Shown here in pieces: positions 18,934-30,600 of a stretch of DNA of 47,154 nt. The DNA is taken from the NCBI GenBank assembly GCA_016868575.1, contig VGGL01000009.1, positions 1-47,154 on the forward strand, read 5' to 3'. Position 1 is the first letter of the stretch, and each line of letters starts with the position of its first letter. This DNA comes from Bacteroidota bacterium (GTDB taxonomy: Bacteria > Bacteroidota > Bacteroidia > Bacteroidales > FEN-979). The position numbers and the translations under genes were made by a program. The notes under the pieces were generated by a model that saw only the letters and a list, made by a program, of their open reading frames with translations, was not told the origin of the DNA and searched no databases.

Positions 18934-19377
18934 TCACTGCAGATAATATGAAACGGTCATCAGGTAGTACTCCCCGTCATCGGTTATGCGGTATGTTCCT
19001 TTTCTAACTACCACCGTTTTGCCCTGATGAGGAAAATTCCGGAATTGGGCAATCAGCTTTGGGTCAACCGGTGAATCTTCACGGATTTCATACGATCCCT
19101 GTGAAAAATGTTTGGCCTGCTGACTGTGCTTAGCCACCTTAAGGGTGAATTTGTCGGTCTCATTATCGTATCCCAGGTAATCGGGACTTATATTGTCACC
19201 AATAACAAGACATAATCCCCAACCATCGGAACAACCGCCACCAAGAGAAACCGACCAGTTTGCAAAGACCCCAAGTTTGAGTTTTATCCAAAAAGGCTTG
19301 GCTTCAGTGGTTCCCGGAATAATCAGAGATAAAATAATGACCGCAACAATGAATGTTAATAGCTTTTTCATGTTCAT
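18934..19377 (-). CDS. Secreted hypothetical protein
   Basis: A 147-residue protein with a signal peptide (LLTFIVAVIILSLIIPGTTEA, cleavage expected after TEA). The mature protein is small: a Gly/Cys-rich SLGGGCSDGWGLCLVIGDN near its start, probably one disulfide, and a strand-rich end (GKTVVVRKGTYRITDDGEYY). No family is recognised. Secretion is the only confident statement. Confidence 0.6.
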   Translation of the reverse strand: MNMKKLLTFIVAVIILSLIIPGTTEAKPFWIKLKLGVFANWSVSLGGGCSDGWGLCLVIGDNISPDYLGYDNETDKFTLKVAKHSQQAKHFSQGSYEIREDSPVDPKLIAQFRNFPHQGKTVVVRKGTYRITDDGEYYLMTVSYYLQ

Positions 19378-19694
19378 TTGTTTTTCAATTTCAATGATTT
19401 TTGTGCTGTATTATCCAGCAGCAGCACCTGGACGGCGGTAAATTTCAGAAGCACCGCCGCACTACCCGGTCATCACAAAGCCTTGCTATATGGTGACCCT
19501 TTGTTGTTCAATTCTTCAGTTCAATCATGCCACCCCCTCTCTGACCAACAATGGTTCATGGTTTAATCCGAAAAATCGAAAAAGGTCATCTGTTTTTCTA
19601 CATCTTTTTTATTTACTTGAATCAAGACATTGAAAATCAGCATGGAAGAAAATATTTTGTATTTGTATTTGGGATTTTGTAAGCTTTTTTTTAT
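19378..19694. other. Gene-free spacer
   Basis: About 320 bases between divergent genes. The left two thirds show no open frame with a plausible start or any clear hairpin. The last ~80 bases are T-rich, with repeated TATTTG and ATTTTGT, leading into the promoter at 19695. Confidence 0.5.
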
Positions 19695-19702
19695 TATCTT
19701 TG
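19695..19702 (+). promoter_or_regulatory. Promoter -7 box TATCTTTG for the glycogen-synthase-like gene
   Basis: Perfect TAnnTTTG match with a TTTG at 19676-19679 as a possible -33 element. The ATG at 19739 lies 37 bases downstream, preceded by GAGGAG. Confidence 0.6.
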
Positions 19703-19738
19703 CACCCTGATTTTGAGGAGCTAAATTTGTTGCAGAAT

Positions 19739-20566
19739 ATGGAGAAATCCAAAGTATTATTTGTCGCCCAGGACATACATCCTTACCTGAAAGAGAGTTC
19801 GATGGGCATGATCTGCCGCTATCTGCCGCAGGGAATCCAGGAAAGAGGGAAAGAGATCAGAACCTTCATGCCACGTTGGGGGCACATCAATGAACGCAGG
19901 AACCAGCTGCATGAAGTGATCCGTTTATCGGGGATGAACATCATCATTGATGATAACGACCATCCGCTGATCATCAAAGTTGCTTCGATCCAGCAGGCAC
20001 GGATGCAGATCTACTTCATCGACAATGAAGATTATTTCCAGCGGAAAGCCATGTTCCACGACAAGAACGATCTGTTCTACAAGGATAATGATGAAAGGCT
20101 GATCTTCTATGCCCGTGGTGTGCTTGAAACAGTGAAGAAGCTGGGCTGGAGACCCGATATCGTTCATTGCCATGGATGGATCGCATCCCTGATGCCCATC
20201 TACCTTAAAAGAGCATACAAGGACAACCCGCTTTACAGCGATACCAAGGTCGTTCTGTCCATCTATGACGATGATTTTACCGAAGACCTGGATAAGAACT
20301 TCGCCAATAAAATCAAGCAGGAAGGGATCAATGGCAAGGACCTTAAACACTATAAGGCACCCAATTACGTTAACCTGATGAAAGGCGCCATCGATTATGC
20401 CGATGGGATCATCATGGGAAGCGAAAATATCCATCCGGAGGTGAAAAACTACCTGGTGAAAACCGGGAAACCTTACCTTGGATACCAGTCGATGGAAACA
20501 TACATCGATGCCTATTCTGATTTTTATGATGAGATCCTGGTGAATGAATCGGTGGTGAGCGAATAA
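19739..20566 (+). CDS. Glycogen/starch synthase-like protein (half-length GT5)
   Basis: A 275-residue protein equal to the N-terminal Rossmann half of a GT5 starch/glycogen synthase. It starts KSKVLFVAQDIHPYLKESSMG and contains RRLIFYARGVLETVKKLGWRPDIVHCHGWIASLMP-type sequence; the DIVHCHGWIASL part is the acceptor-side GT5 motif. The C-terminal half, which holds most of the ADP-glucose site, is absent. This short form is usual in Bacteroidota next to DUF4270 and near glmS or pan genes, so it is not a local truncation. Whether it is catalytic is uncertain. The ATG at 19739 follows GAGGAG. Confidence 0.8.
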   Translation: MEKSKVLFVAQDIHPYLKESSMGMICRYLPQGIQERGKEIRTFMPRWGHINERRNQLHEVIRLSGMNIIIDDNDHPLIIKVASIQQARMQIYFIDNEDYFQRKAMFHDKNDLFYKDNDERLIFYARGVLETVKKLGWRPDIVHCHGWIASLMPIYLKRAYKDNPLYSDTKVVLSIYDDDFTEDLDKNFANKIKQEGINGKDLKHYKAPNYVNLMKGAIDYADGIIMGSENIHPEVKNYLVKTGKPYLGYQSMETYIDAYSDFYDEILVNESVVSE

Positions 20567-20600
20567 ACATTGCAATACCATTCACTTACTCCAGATCAAC

Positions 20601-21941
20601 ATGCACCCATCCCATTTCCTGCGTTACCTGCCGGTCCTGACATTTCTTCTTTTCGTTGCTGTCACCAGTTGTAAGAAAGAACCGCTTGAGATCGGACTTG
20701 ACCTGGTTCCACCCGGGGATACGCTGAATATCCGCCAAACCGATACCGCTACAGTTATTTCCTATTCAACCCTCCTGGATTCAATCCGTACCGATGAGTT
20801 AAGCCTGATGTACCTCGGCAGCGCAATGGATCCGGTTTTTGGAAAAACAACGGCCAGTTTGAACACCCAGTTCCGGTTGAGCTCCACCGGTTTCAGTTTC
20901 GGTACCAACCCGGAATGGGATTCACTGGTGGTGATGTTTACCTATAAAAGCTACCAGGGAGATACAAATACACCCCTTACCGTTAGAGTTTATGAGCTTA
21001 CGGAGGATTTACACCTTGATTCCGCCTACTTTTCGAACGACATCATTCAGCACAATGGCATCGAGTTGGCAAGCAAGACCTTCATTCCACATCCGACTGA
21101 CAGTGTGACCGTTTGGGGCGACAAAGCCATGCCTCACCTGCGAATCAACCTCAGCAGTCTCTCCCCTGTTCTGGCCGACAAGATCATTCATGCAACCGAT
21201 GACGACCTCTCAACGAATGATAAATTTTTGACGTTTTTCAAAGGCCTCTACATTACCGTAGATCCGGTTAATGCCAGTGGCTCCATCTTATATTTCGAGC
21301 CAACAGGATCATTCTCAAAGCTTTCCATGTACTTTAGCAATGAAGAGAATGGCGATTCCCTCCGGTATGACTTTCCGATTACCTCGGAATGTGCTTACTT
21401 CAATCATTTTGATCATAACGGATATTTTAACGCCTCACCCAAGTTTCAAATGCAAGTACTGTATGGCGACACAAGTGCCGGGACTGAACGGGTCTATGTG
21501 CAGTCGATGGGCGGCGTAAGGACAAAGATCATATTACCTTACATCAAGGATCTCTATAAGGAAGGAAAAGTTGCCCTGAACGAAGCGATGCTGATCTTCA
21601 CCAATGCCGAGGAAGAGGATAGCCTGCTGCCTGCACGCCTCTCTTTTGTTCGGATGGACAAAGAAGGAAAGGTTGGCTTTCTGACGGACCAGCTGGATGA
21701 TGAATATTATTTTGGCGGGTATTATAACAAGTCCACCAACGAGTATCAATTCCGGATTACAAGGTATTTACAACGGTTGCTGGAGGGGTATTACGATGAA
21801 TCTTTCGATCTTTACCTTCTTGCAGATAACCCGGTAAGCCGCTCCATCAGCGCCCGCAGGGTCATCCTCTTTGGATCGGATCCCCAGGCGCCCGATTCCA
21901 ATAAACGAATCCGTCTCAGGGTCACATATACAAAGCTCTGA
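20601..21941 (+). CDS. DUF4270-family lipoprotein
   Basis: A 446-residue lipoprotein with signal peptide LPVLTFLLFVAVTSC (Cys24), then KKEPLEIGLDLVPPGD, the usual opening of DUF4270. The rest is beta-rich with repeated strand pairs, ending RIRLRVTYTKL. Function is unknown; the family is restricted to Bacteroidota and sits beside the short glycogen-synthase-like gene. The gap to the upstream gene is 34 bases, suggesting one transcript. Confidence 0.85.
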   Translation: MHPSHFLRYLPVLTFLLFVAVTSCKKEPLEIGLDLVPPGDTLNIRQTDTATVISYSTLLDSIRTDELSLMYLGSAMDPVFGKTTASLNTQFRLSSTGFSFGTNPEWDSLVVMFTYKSYQGDTNTPLTVRVYELTEDLHLDSAYFSNDIIQHNGIELASKTFIPHPTDSVTVWGDKAMPHLRINLSSLSPVLADKIIHATDDDLSTNDKFLTFFKGLYITVDPVNASGSILYFEPTGSFSKLSMYFSNEENGDSLRYDFPITSECAYFNHFDHNGYFNASPKFQMQVLYGDTSAGTERVYVQSMGGVRTKIILPYIKDLYKEGKVALNEAMLIFTNAEEEDSLLPARLSFVRMDKEGKVGFLTDQLDDEYYFGGYYNKSTNEYQFRITRYLQRLLEGYYDESFDLYLLADNPVSRSISARRVILFGSDPQAPDSNKRIRLRVTYTKL

Positions 21942-21982
21942 CCATACTGGTGAAACCTGTCCGCAGATTCCAATTATTTATT

Positions 21983-21990
21983 TACATTTG
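21983..21990 (+). promoter_or_regulatory. Promoter -7 box TACATTTG for glmS
   Basis: Perfect TAnnTTTG match in the gap after the DUF4270 gene, giving glmS an untranslated leader of about 46 bases. That is too short for a glmS ribozyme. Confidence 0.55.
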
Positions 21991-22040
21991 CCCTTCCCTG
22001 TATGGGGTCATCTGATAGTATTAAATGAAAACAACTGAAT

Positions 22041-23879
<1,839 letters not shown>

Positions 23880-23982
23880 GAGTCAGAGGTCAGATATCAG
23901 TATTTTGCATTTTGCACTTTGGATATTACGTTTAAGACTTATCACTGACTATTTACCCGGATAATCTCAAATCTGAACGATA

Positions 23983-25281
23983 GTGGTTCACGATTTTTTA
24001 CCAACGAAATACAGGCTAAAGTCGTTCAGCAACGAAAACACTTTTCCCGATGACGGCTGGCTCCTGGATGCCCCCGGGGAAAAAGATCCATGCCTGATCC
24101 GGGCGATCTATGCGTCGAAACAACTTTCGTTGCGCAGAGAAGGGTATGGGCTGTACACGTTTGCCGACTGGTTGCCGGTGTACCGCATCCTGGAAGGATC
24201 CTCCGCCCCGGTGACCTATCGGAGTGAAGGTCTGGCTAAGAAACTCGGATTACACGATTTGTACATCACTTTCAGCGGTTTCTGGCCGGAAAAGGGCGCT
24301 TTCATGAAGACCGGGTCTTTCAAGGAAACGGAGGCCTATTCAGTGTGCGGGCGGTGGAAGGAGGACTCCGGAAAGATCCTCGTGGTTGCCTCGGCAGGCA
24401 ATACGGCCAGGGCTTTTGCTCGGGTCTGCTCGGAAAACAAGATCCCCTTGCTGCTGTGTATGCCGGAAGACACGATCGATTCGATGTGGTTTGATGCACC
24501 GGTAGATCCCTGTGTGAAGTTGGTGGTAACTGCCAGCGGAAGCGATTATTTCGATGCGATCCATTTATCGAATGAGGTTTGCAAACTCGAAACCTTTGTC
24601 CCCGAAGGAGGAGCAAAAAATGTGGCCCGCCGTGACGGCATGGGTACGACGGTGCTCTCCTTCACAACTACCACCGGAAAGATCCCCGATTATTATTACC
24701 AGGCTGTCGGCAGCGGAACAGGCGCCATTGCGGCATGGGAAGCCAACCTGAGGCTACTGGAAGATGGCCGTTTCGGGAACAATAAAATGAAGCTGATGCT
24801 CTCGCAGAATGTTCCGTTCCTTCCGATGTATGATGCCTGGAAAGCCCGATCCCGGAATCTTCTTCCGCTGGATGACCAACTGGCCCGGCAACAGGTGGTA
24901 GCCATCGATGCGAAGGTACTTTCAAACCGGCGGCCACCCTACGCGATTGCCGGTGGGTTGTTTGATGCCATGAACGACTGCGGGGGAGATTTCATCCAGG
25001 TAACCAACCAGGAAGCCAGAGCAGCAGCAGCGTTATTTCTCCAGGCAGAAGGGATCGACATCCACCCGGCAGCGGCAGTGGCCGTGGGTTCGCTGATCAA
25101 ATCAGTAAATGAGATGGCTCTTCCGAAAGATGCCTGCATCATGCTCAACATCACCGGAGGCGGAGAAGAACGATTCAAAAAAGGGAAGGAACTTCACTTC
25201 CTGAAACCGGCGGTGGTGTTTCAGATAGATGAGCCGCCGGAGTTGATCAGTGAAAAGGTTTTAAAGCTTTTTGCTGCTTAA
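23983..25281 (+). CDS. Cysteate synthase-like PLP enzyme (threonine synthase superfamily)
   Basis: A 432-residue fold-type II PLP protein starting at a GTG. The PLP lysine is in TGSFKETEAY, with a phosphate-binding VASAGNTARA loop and a C-terminal NITGGGEERF. The N-terminal region (LIRAIYASKQL, YTFADWLPVYRIL) matches cysteate synthases better than standard threonine synthases. Cysteate synthase makes L-cysteate from O-phosphoserine and sulfite. In methanogens it feeds coenzyme M; in Bacteroidota it begins sulfonolipid (capnine/sulfobacin) synthesis. Threonine synthase proper is the main alternative. No other sulfonolipid gene is in the window. Confidence 0.65.
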   Translation: MVHDFLPTKYRLKSFSNENTFPDDGWLLDAPGEKDPCLIRAIYASKQLSLRREGYGLYTFADWLPVYRILEGSSAPVTYRSEGLAKKLGLHDLYITFSGFWPEKGAFMKTGSFKETEAYSVCGRWKEDSGKILVVASAGNTARAFARVCSENKIPLLLCMPEDTIDSMWFDAPVDPCVKLVVTASGSDYFDAIHLSNEVCKLETFVPEGGAKNVARRDGMGTTVLSFTTTTGKIPDYYYQAVGSGTGAIAAWEANLRLLEDGRFGNNKMKLMLSQNVPFLPMYDAWKARSRNLLPLDDQLARQQVVAIDAKVLSNRRPPYAIAGGLFDAMNDCGGDFIQVTNQEARAAAALFLQAEGIDIHPAAAVAVGSLIKSVNEMALPKDACIMLNITGGGEERFKKGKELHFLKPAVVFQIDEPPELISEKVLKLFAA

Positions 25282-25335
25282 CCGCAACGTTCTCGAAGTT
25301 TTGCGCAAAGGAAATGACCTCACCCCCTGAGAGTA

Positions 25336-25911
25336 CTATAGCCTTCCTGCGACAGCTTCCCAATCCACAAGCTTCCAGAAGTCGGTGATGTAGGCCGGGC
25401 GGAGATTCTGCTTGTCGAGGTAGTAAGCATGTTCCCATACGTCGCAGGTCAGCAGGGGCGTCATTCCACTCCGGAGCGGATTGCCGGCGTTGGATTCCTG
25501 GGTGATCACCAGCTTGCCGTCCTTGTCTTTGGAGAGCCAGGCCCAGCCGGAACCGAACAATGTTGCAGCAGCCTGTGTGAACTTACCCATGAAATCCTTG
25601 ATGGAACCAAAGTCACGGATGATCAGATCGGCAAACTTGCCGGAAGGTTCACCGCCTGCGTTTGGCTTCAGGCAGTTCCAGTAGAAGGTGTGGTTCCACA
25701 CCTGGGCGCCGTTGTTGAAGATGCCGCCGTTGGCTTTCACCACGATCTCTTCAAGTGTGGCGTTCTCGAAGGGTGTTCCGGGCACCAGGTTGTTCAGGTT
25801 ATTGACATAAGCCTGGTGGTGCTTGCCGTAATGGAACTCAAGGGTACGCTTGGAGATATATGGCTCCAGCGTGTCCATGGCGTAGGGTATTTGAGGTAAA
25901 GTGAATGGCAT
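25336..25911 (-). CDS. Iron/manganese superoxide dismutase
   Basis: A 191-residue SOD that converts superoxide to O2 and H2O2. All four metal ligands are visible: His27 (LEFHYGKHH), His74 (VWNHTFYW), Asp157 and His161 ([10 protein letters not shown]). Gln70 before VWNH, in the N-terminal half, is the arrangement of iron-type enzymes; cambialistic use of Mn is possible. There is no signal peptide, so it is cytoplasmic. It converges on the cysteate-synthase-like gene with a 54-base gap. The upstream 107 bases are very AT-rich (ATTAATAATTAAAAATTAAT) and show no clear -7 box. Confidence 0.96.
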   Translation of the reverse strand: MPFTLPQIPYAMDTLEPYISKRTLEFHYGKHHQAYVNNLNNLVPGTPFENATLEEIVVKANGGIFNNGAQVWNHTFYWNCLKPNAGGEPSGKFADLIIRDFGSIKDFMGKFTQAAATLFGSGWAWLSKDKDGKLVITQESNAGNPLRSGMTPLLTCDVWEHAYYLDKQNLRPAYITDFWKLVDWEAVAGRL

Positions 25912-26018
25912 AGGTTTTTACAATTAAGAATTAATAATTAAAAATTAATAGCTGTATATTCATAATCCATCATTCAAGACTCGTAATACATAATTAATAG
26001 AAATTGGAAATTGCATTT

Positions 26019-27629
26019 TCATTTATTTTCTAATATTTCAATGGCTTTGATTACTGCCGGGTCGGCTTCGTTGAGTGTGGGGTAGAAGGCGGGGTTGTCG
26101 TAGATGTTCCGGCCGATGAACGCTTTGAGCAGGGCACGGATCCGCTTTTCAGATGCCTGGTTTCCTGCAGATGGGATTGATGCACCTTTTTCCCGGGCGT
26201 ATTTCATAAAATCTGCCAGGATGCTGCCATCAATAAAGAAACCTTTGTTAAACTCCTCTGCCGATCTAAACTTCCCGAGTTGTTTCCGGTACTTATCGGT
26301 ATAGTCAAAGGCATAGGGATAGATGAGGTTTTTATCCAGCACTTCGCGATAGAGATTGAGTTCAGGGTTTTTCTCAACCGGAATAAAAACATCGGGCATG
26401 ATCCCTCCGCCGCCGTAGACTGTTTTCCCGCCAGGAGTAGTGTATTTGAGAGAATCCAGAAAATGAATGCTGTCGGGCGTTTCAAGCTCACCATTGGTGA
26501 AACGGCCGAGTAATTCGCTGTAATACTGATCAATCCCATTGTTGTATGGTTTCTGGATGCACCTCCCGGTGGGTGTATGGTACCGTGCCACCGTTAGCCT
26601 CACCGCCGATCGATCCGGGAATTCGAGCTGTTCCTGTACCAAACCTTTTCCGAAAGAACGGCGACCGATGATGGTTCCACGGTCGTTGTCCTGAACCGCA
26701 CCCGCTACAATTTCACTGGCAGAGGCCGACCACTCATCAATGAGGATCACTAATTTTTCCTTTTCAAAAAGTCCGTCTCCGGTTGCAAAAGAGATTTTTT
26801 TCGGCCGGTTTTTCCCTTCGGTGTAGACAATGATCTTGTCTTCTTCCAGAAACTCATCGGCAATCTGAATGGCGTCTTGCAGATAACCGCCGCCATTGCC
26901 CCGTAGGTCCAGTATGAGCCGGTTCATACCCTGTTCTTTAAGCTCCTCCATGGCTTTCACAAACTCTTCATGGGTCTTGGCCGCGAAATTGCCCAGCTTG
27001 ATATATCCCGTTTCCCGGTTGATCATGTAACGGACATCCAGACTAAAGGTTGGAATGATATCGCGTGTGATGGTAAAATCAAGGAGTTCCCTGATTCCTC
27101 TGCGGTAGATACTGACATCGACGGTCGTCCCTTTGGGGCCTTTGAGTTTTCGCATCACATCATCATTGGTGATCTTCACCCCGGCGATCATATCCCGGTC
27201 AACCTTCACAATCCGGTCACCACCCCGGATTCCCACTTTTTCCGCAGGTCCTCCCGAAATGGTATTGATCACGACTACCGTATCCTTTTCAACCCTGAAC
27301 TGGACGCCAATGCCTTCAAATTTTCCCTGCAGGGGATCATTGGCTTCATTAAACTCCCTGGCAGTGATATATATAGAGTGGGGGTCGAGACTTTGCAGAA
27401 GGGTAAATACCGTCCTTTCGGTTAATGTATCCGGCTGAATTTCATCAACATAATTCTCTTCGGCATACTTAAGAATCTCCCTGATCTTCCGGTATGGATC
27501 GTAGTGAGAAGAAAACGGGTTCCATCTGGCCAATTCGTTTTGCCTGAATTGCAAACCGATAAAAATGCCGGTGATCAGGACGATCGCAAGGATCAGCGGG
27601 AAGTATACGGATAATCGGGGTCGCCTCAT
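26019..27629 (-). CDS. S41-family C-terminal processing peptidase
   Basis: A 536-residue CtpA-like protease. It has one N-terminal membrane anchor (about residues 8-28), a helical cap, a PDZ domain at about 95-175 (GGPAEKVGIRGGDRIV), and the S41 core with the Ser303/Lys328 dyad (SASASE; SFGKGLVQEQ). These enzymes degrade or trim envelope proteins from their C-termini in the periplasm. The start overlaps the stop of the upstream T9SS protein by one base (TGATG on the minus strand), so the two are translationally coupled, an unusual pairing. Confidence 0.93.
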   Translation of the reverse strand: MRRPRLSVYFPLILAIVLITGIFIGLQFRQNELARWNPFSSHYDPYRKIREILKYAEENYVDEIQPDTLTERTVFTLLQSLDPHSIYITAREFNEANDPLQGKFEGIGVQFRVEKDTVVVINTISGGPAEKVGIRGGDRIVKVDRDMIAGVKITNDDVMRKLKGPKGTTVDVSIYRRGIRELLDFTITRDIIPTFSLDVRYMINRETGYIKLGNFAAKTHEEFVKAMEELKEQGMNRLILDLRGNGGGYLQDAIQIADEFLEEDKIIVYTEGKNRPKKISFATGDGLFEKEKLVILIDEWSASASEIVAGAVQDNDRGTIIGRRSFGKGLVQEQLEFPDRSAVRLTVARYHTPTGRCIQKPYNNGIDQYYSELLGRFTNGELETPDSIHFLDSLKYTTPGGKTVYGGGGIMPDVFIPVEKNPELNLYREVLDKNLIYPYAFDYTDKYRKQLGKFRSAEEFNKGFFIDGSILADFMKYAREKGASIPSAGNQASEKRIRALLKAFIGRNIYDNPAFYPTLNEADPAVIKAIEILENK

Positions 27630-30600
27630 CAGATTTTTACAACTTTCTGGGTAAAGGTATTATTGTTTGTTTTCAAACGGATGTAATAGACCCCTTTTCC
27701 GAGGGTACTCAGATCCAATTGGTATTCCTGGCCTGCCACAGCATTTCCAGGGTTGAGGGTCTGTGCCACCGATCCCAGGGAGTTGATCACCTCAAGGGTA
27801 ACCTGTGGCATGGTTCGGTGGAAGCGTACTTTGATGATTCCATCCGTGGGATTGGGATATACCTTGAACGCTTCGTAGACAGTGGTGTCGATAAAGGTTG
27901 GGGTGTAGATATCTCCATCCAGGGAGATGTTGTCGAACCGGATATTTCCTTCCGTAAGGATTGCGTTGGTTCCGCTGAATGAAATCTTGATCTTGAAAGA
28001 GGGGTTATTATTGGCAGCTTCGACTTTGCTGAAATCGAACTCCTTGATCATGAAGGTTTCGTTGACGCTGGTGGTGCCGCCCATCTGAATCCAGGAGATC
28101 CCATCCGTATCGGTTGCGAAGTAAATGGTTTGTTTCTCTGCCCCGTTGGGAGTTCTTTTCACCGCGTACCGGAACAGGATGTTTTTATATCCGGTAGTTG
28201 GCAGGTCGAGGATGAGTTCTCTGTTTTCGGAGGGGTTTCTAACCCGTAAGGCTCTTCCGGCGGGCTCACTGAGGAAAGCATTCAGGTCAGAACCCTCGCC
28301 ATAATCGGTTCGGTCCATGTATCCATTCCCGGAACCGGCATAGTAAAGAGCCGGATTTCCCAGGATCGTAGTGTCGGCATTAACTGTATCAAGATGTCCG
28401 GACAACAGGTCGTTGAAATGCCAGTAATGGATCAGGTGCCAGGCGGTATCGGTTTCAAAGATGGCGGTAAACGTGGTGTCTTTTCCGGTAAAGATCAGTT
28501 CCAACTGCTCCTCGGTGTTTCCGCTCTCTTTCCAGTGGCTGAACTTATATCCGGGTTTGGCTTTGGCGGAGATCTTTACAGGAATGTCATTGAAATAGGT
28601 GCCTGTCCAGGGATACGGTTTGGTGACGGTATCCAAACCGTCAAGGTAAGGCTTGATATCGAGTGTGGAGATATGGATGATCCCCTTGCTGATATCTTCA
28701 GTGTTCAAGGTTACCTGGGTGATACCGGAGAGGTTGAAATAATCCTTGATGTGTTGCTGCTGATAGATGCTCCGGTTTATTGCAAATGGAATATGCCTGA
28801 CATTCAGCACACTGTCCCACAACCGCAGTTCAGGGGGAAGGTCTCTCCATCGGTTGATATTTTCAGGGAGCAGGGGGCGAAGGACGGTCATCAGGGAGTC
28901 GAGTTTGTGGTAGACAAAGGAGGGTTTCAGGGAGGTGTTGAGCAGGTCGGCAAACCGGTTGATAAACAGACTTTTAAATTGGGGGTTGGTGAGCATTCGG
29001 GAGAGCAAGTAGTTGTCTCCAAGGGATATAACGGTATCGATAGTATTTACGGTATAACCATATCCATTGCCCATGGCTGCATCCAGGTCATTGAGCAGCC
29101 AACGCCATTTACTGTCGAGGCCGTAAGGCGCATGGGGATTGGTCTGCACTGTATCCACCCGCCAGTAGATCAGGTTGTGGTTGGTGTAAAAATTCCCGCT
29201 ATAGATCTGGGAAATCCAGTTATCACAGAAGTTATCGATATCAATTTTACCGGTAACATGATTATATTTCTCGGGAATTGTAAGGTCTTCATTTTTAATA
29301 AACTCCCTTAGGGTAAAATAATCATACCAGGCGGCTACAGAACCTGCTGCCTGGGAAACCCATCCAAATTTATCCTCGAGGATGTCAACAATCTCTCTTC
29401 TGACGTTATAGGTATGCTGGATGGTCCATTCATCAATGTTTTCCCTGAGGTTATTAACACCCCAGTATTCCCCATTGATAAATACGATAGTGAATCGTGC
29501 ATCCTGGATTTTCATGTTGGAGCGCCTGAAGAGGAGGTGTGCCCATTCGTCAGTAAGCCTATCGCAATAATAATTGTTCCGGAGAATGAGCCGCTTATAT
29601 TCGTTCAGCGGTTCTCCCGATCCTTGCTTGGTGTTTCCAGGAAATACGGGATGCTCAAATTTGTTGTTGATGCTGTCGTACTCGGTGCGGGAATAGAGGG
29701 TCAATGATTTTTGTGGCAGGTACCTGACCCATTCCCCGCGGACGCGGATGCCAATGTCATGGGCTATGACGCGTGTTCCTCCTGATTCAAAGAACTCAAA
29801 GAATGCCGGACGCTCCCAGCTTCTTCCGCGCTGCATGTAGTTCCCATATTGGAAGAAGTTAGGGTCATCGGGTGGAGGGGTGAAATTGACGCCGGTTATG
29901 TAGATCCCTTTATGATAGTCGAATAAATTGTCCTTGTTGGTGGTGAGAGATATTACCGGGCAATCTCCATATCGGTTGAAGATATCCTCACTGACGAAGT
30001 AAGAATTAGTTGTGATGTGGCTCAGGCCTGTGCCGGGGACGTATGCCCGTGCCTTGATGACAGTTCCGCGGAGGGTATTTCCGATGGGCTTGTTCCAGCT
30101 GGGCCAGATGCCAAAGGGGTTATCGCGGATAAAAGAGATAGGCTCCTGGGGTGCAATACCGGCGGTGATCAGTTGTACCGGGAAGGTGTCAGCGATCAGT
30201 TGTTTTTCGACCTGGAGGGGCGCTGTGTAAACAAGAGATCGATCCGTTGGGTCAGAACCATCAAGGGTATAATAGATGGTAGCTCCCGGAACGGCAATGA
30301 GGGAGAGATCGAAAGGCTGTTCATATAACCCGGCCTGATGGGAAAAAACAGGAGGAAGGGTAGTGCCCTTGGCAGGTGAGATGGTGAAGAAACCAACGGT
30401 TTTGGAAGACAATGCGGGATTGGCTGCATCACTGATCCGGATCTTACAGGACGAGGAGTAGACATCGGGCACCGTCCAGTCATATTGGCCGGTATGAGCC
30501 GGCCAGGTATCAGCCGGCACAGTCCATGTATTGCCTCCATCGGAAGAAAATTCAATTTTAACCTGCGTGATGTCGGGAGAAGCCGACCAATAGATAGTAT

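Noticed and set aside
19739-20566. Glycogen synthase truncated by mutation
   Set aside because: Half-length GT5 proteins in this gene neighbourhood are the normal Bacteroidota form, and the frame ends cleanly before the DUF4270 gene.
21991-22040. glmS ribozyme upstream of glmS
   Set aside because: The leader is only about 46 bases and lacks the ribozyme core; none is expected in this phylum.
28394-29311. 305-codon open frame on the plus strand opposite the CotH protein
   Set aside because: Antisense to the conserved CotH region, no domain, no promoter box; a shadow frame.
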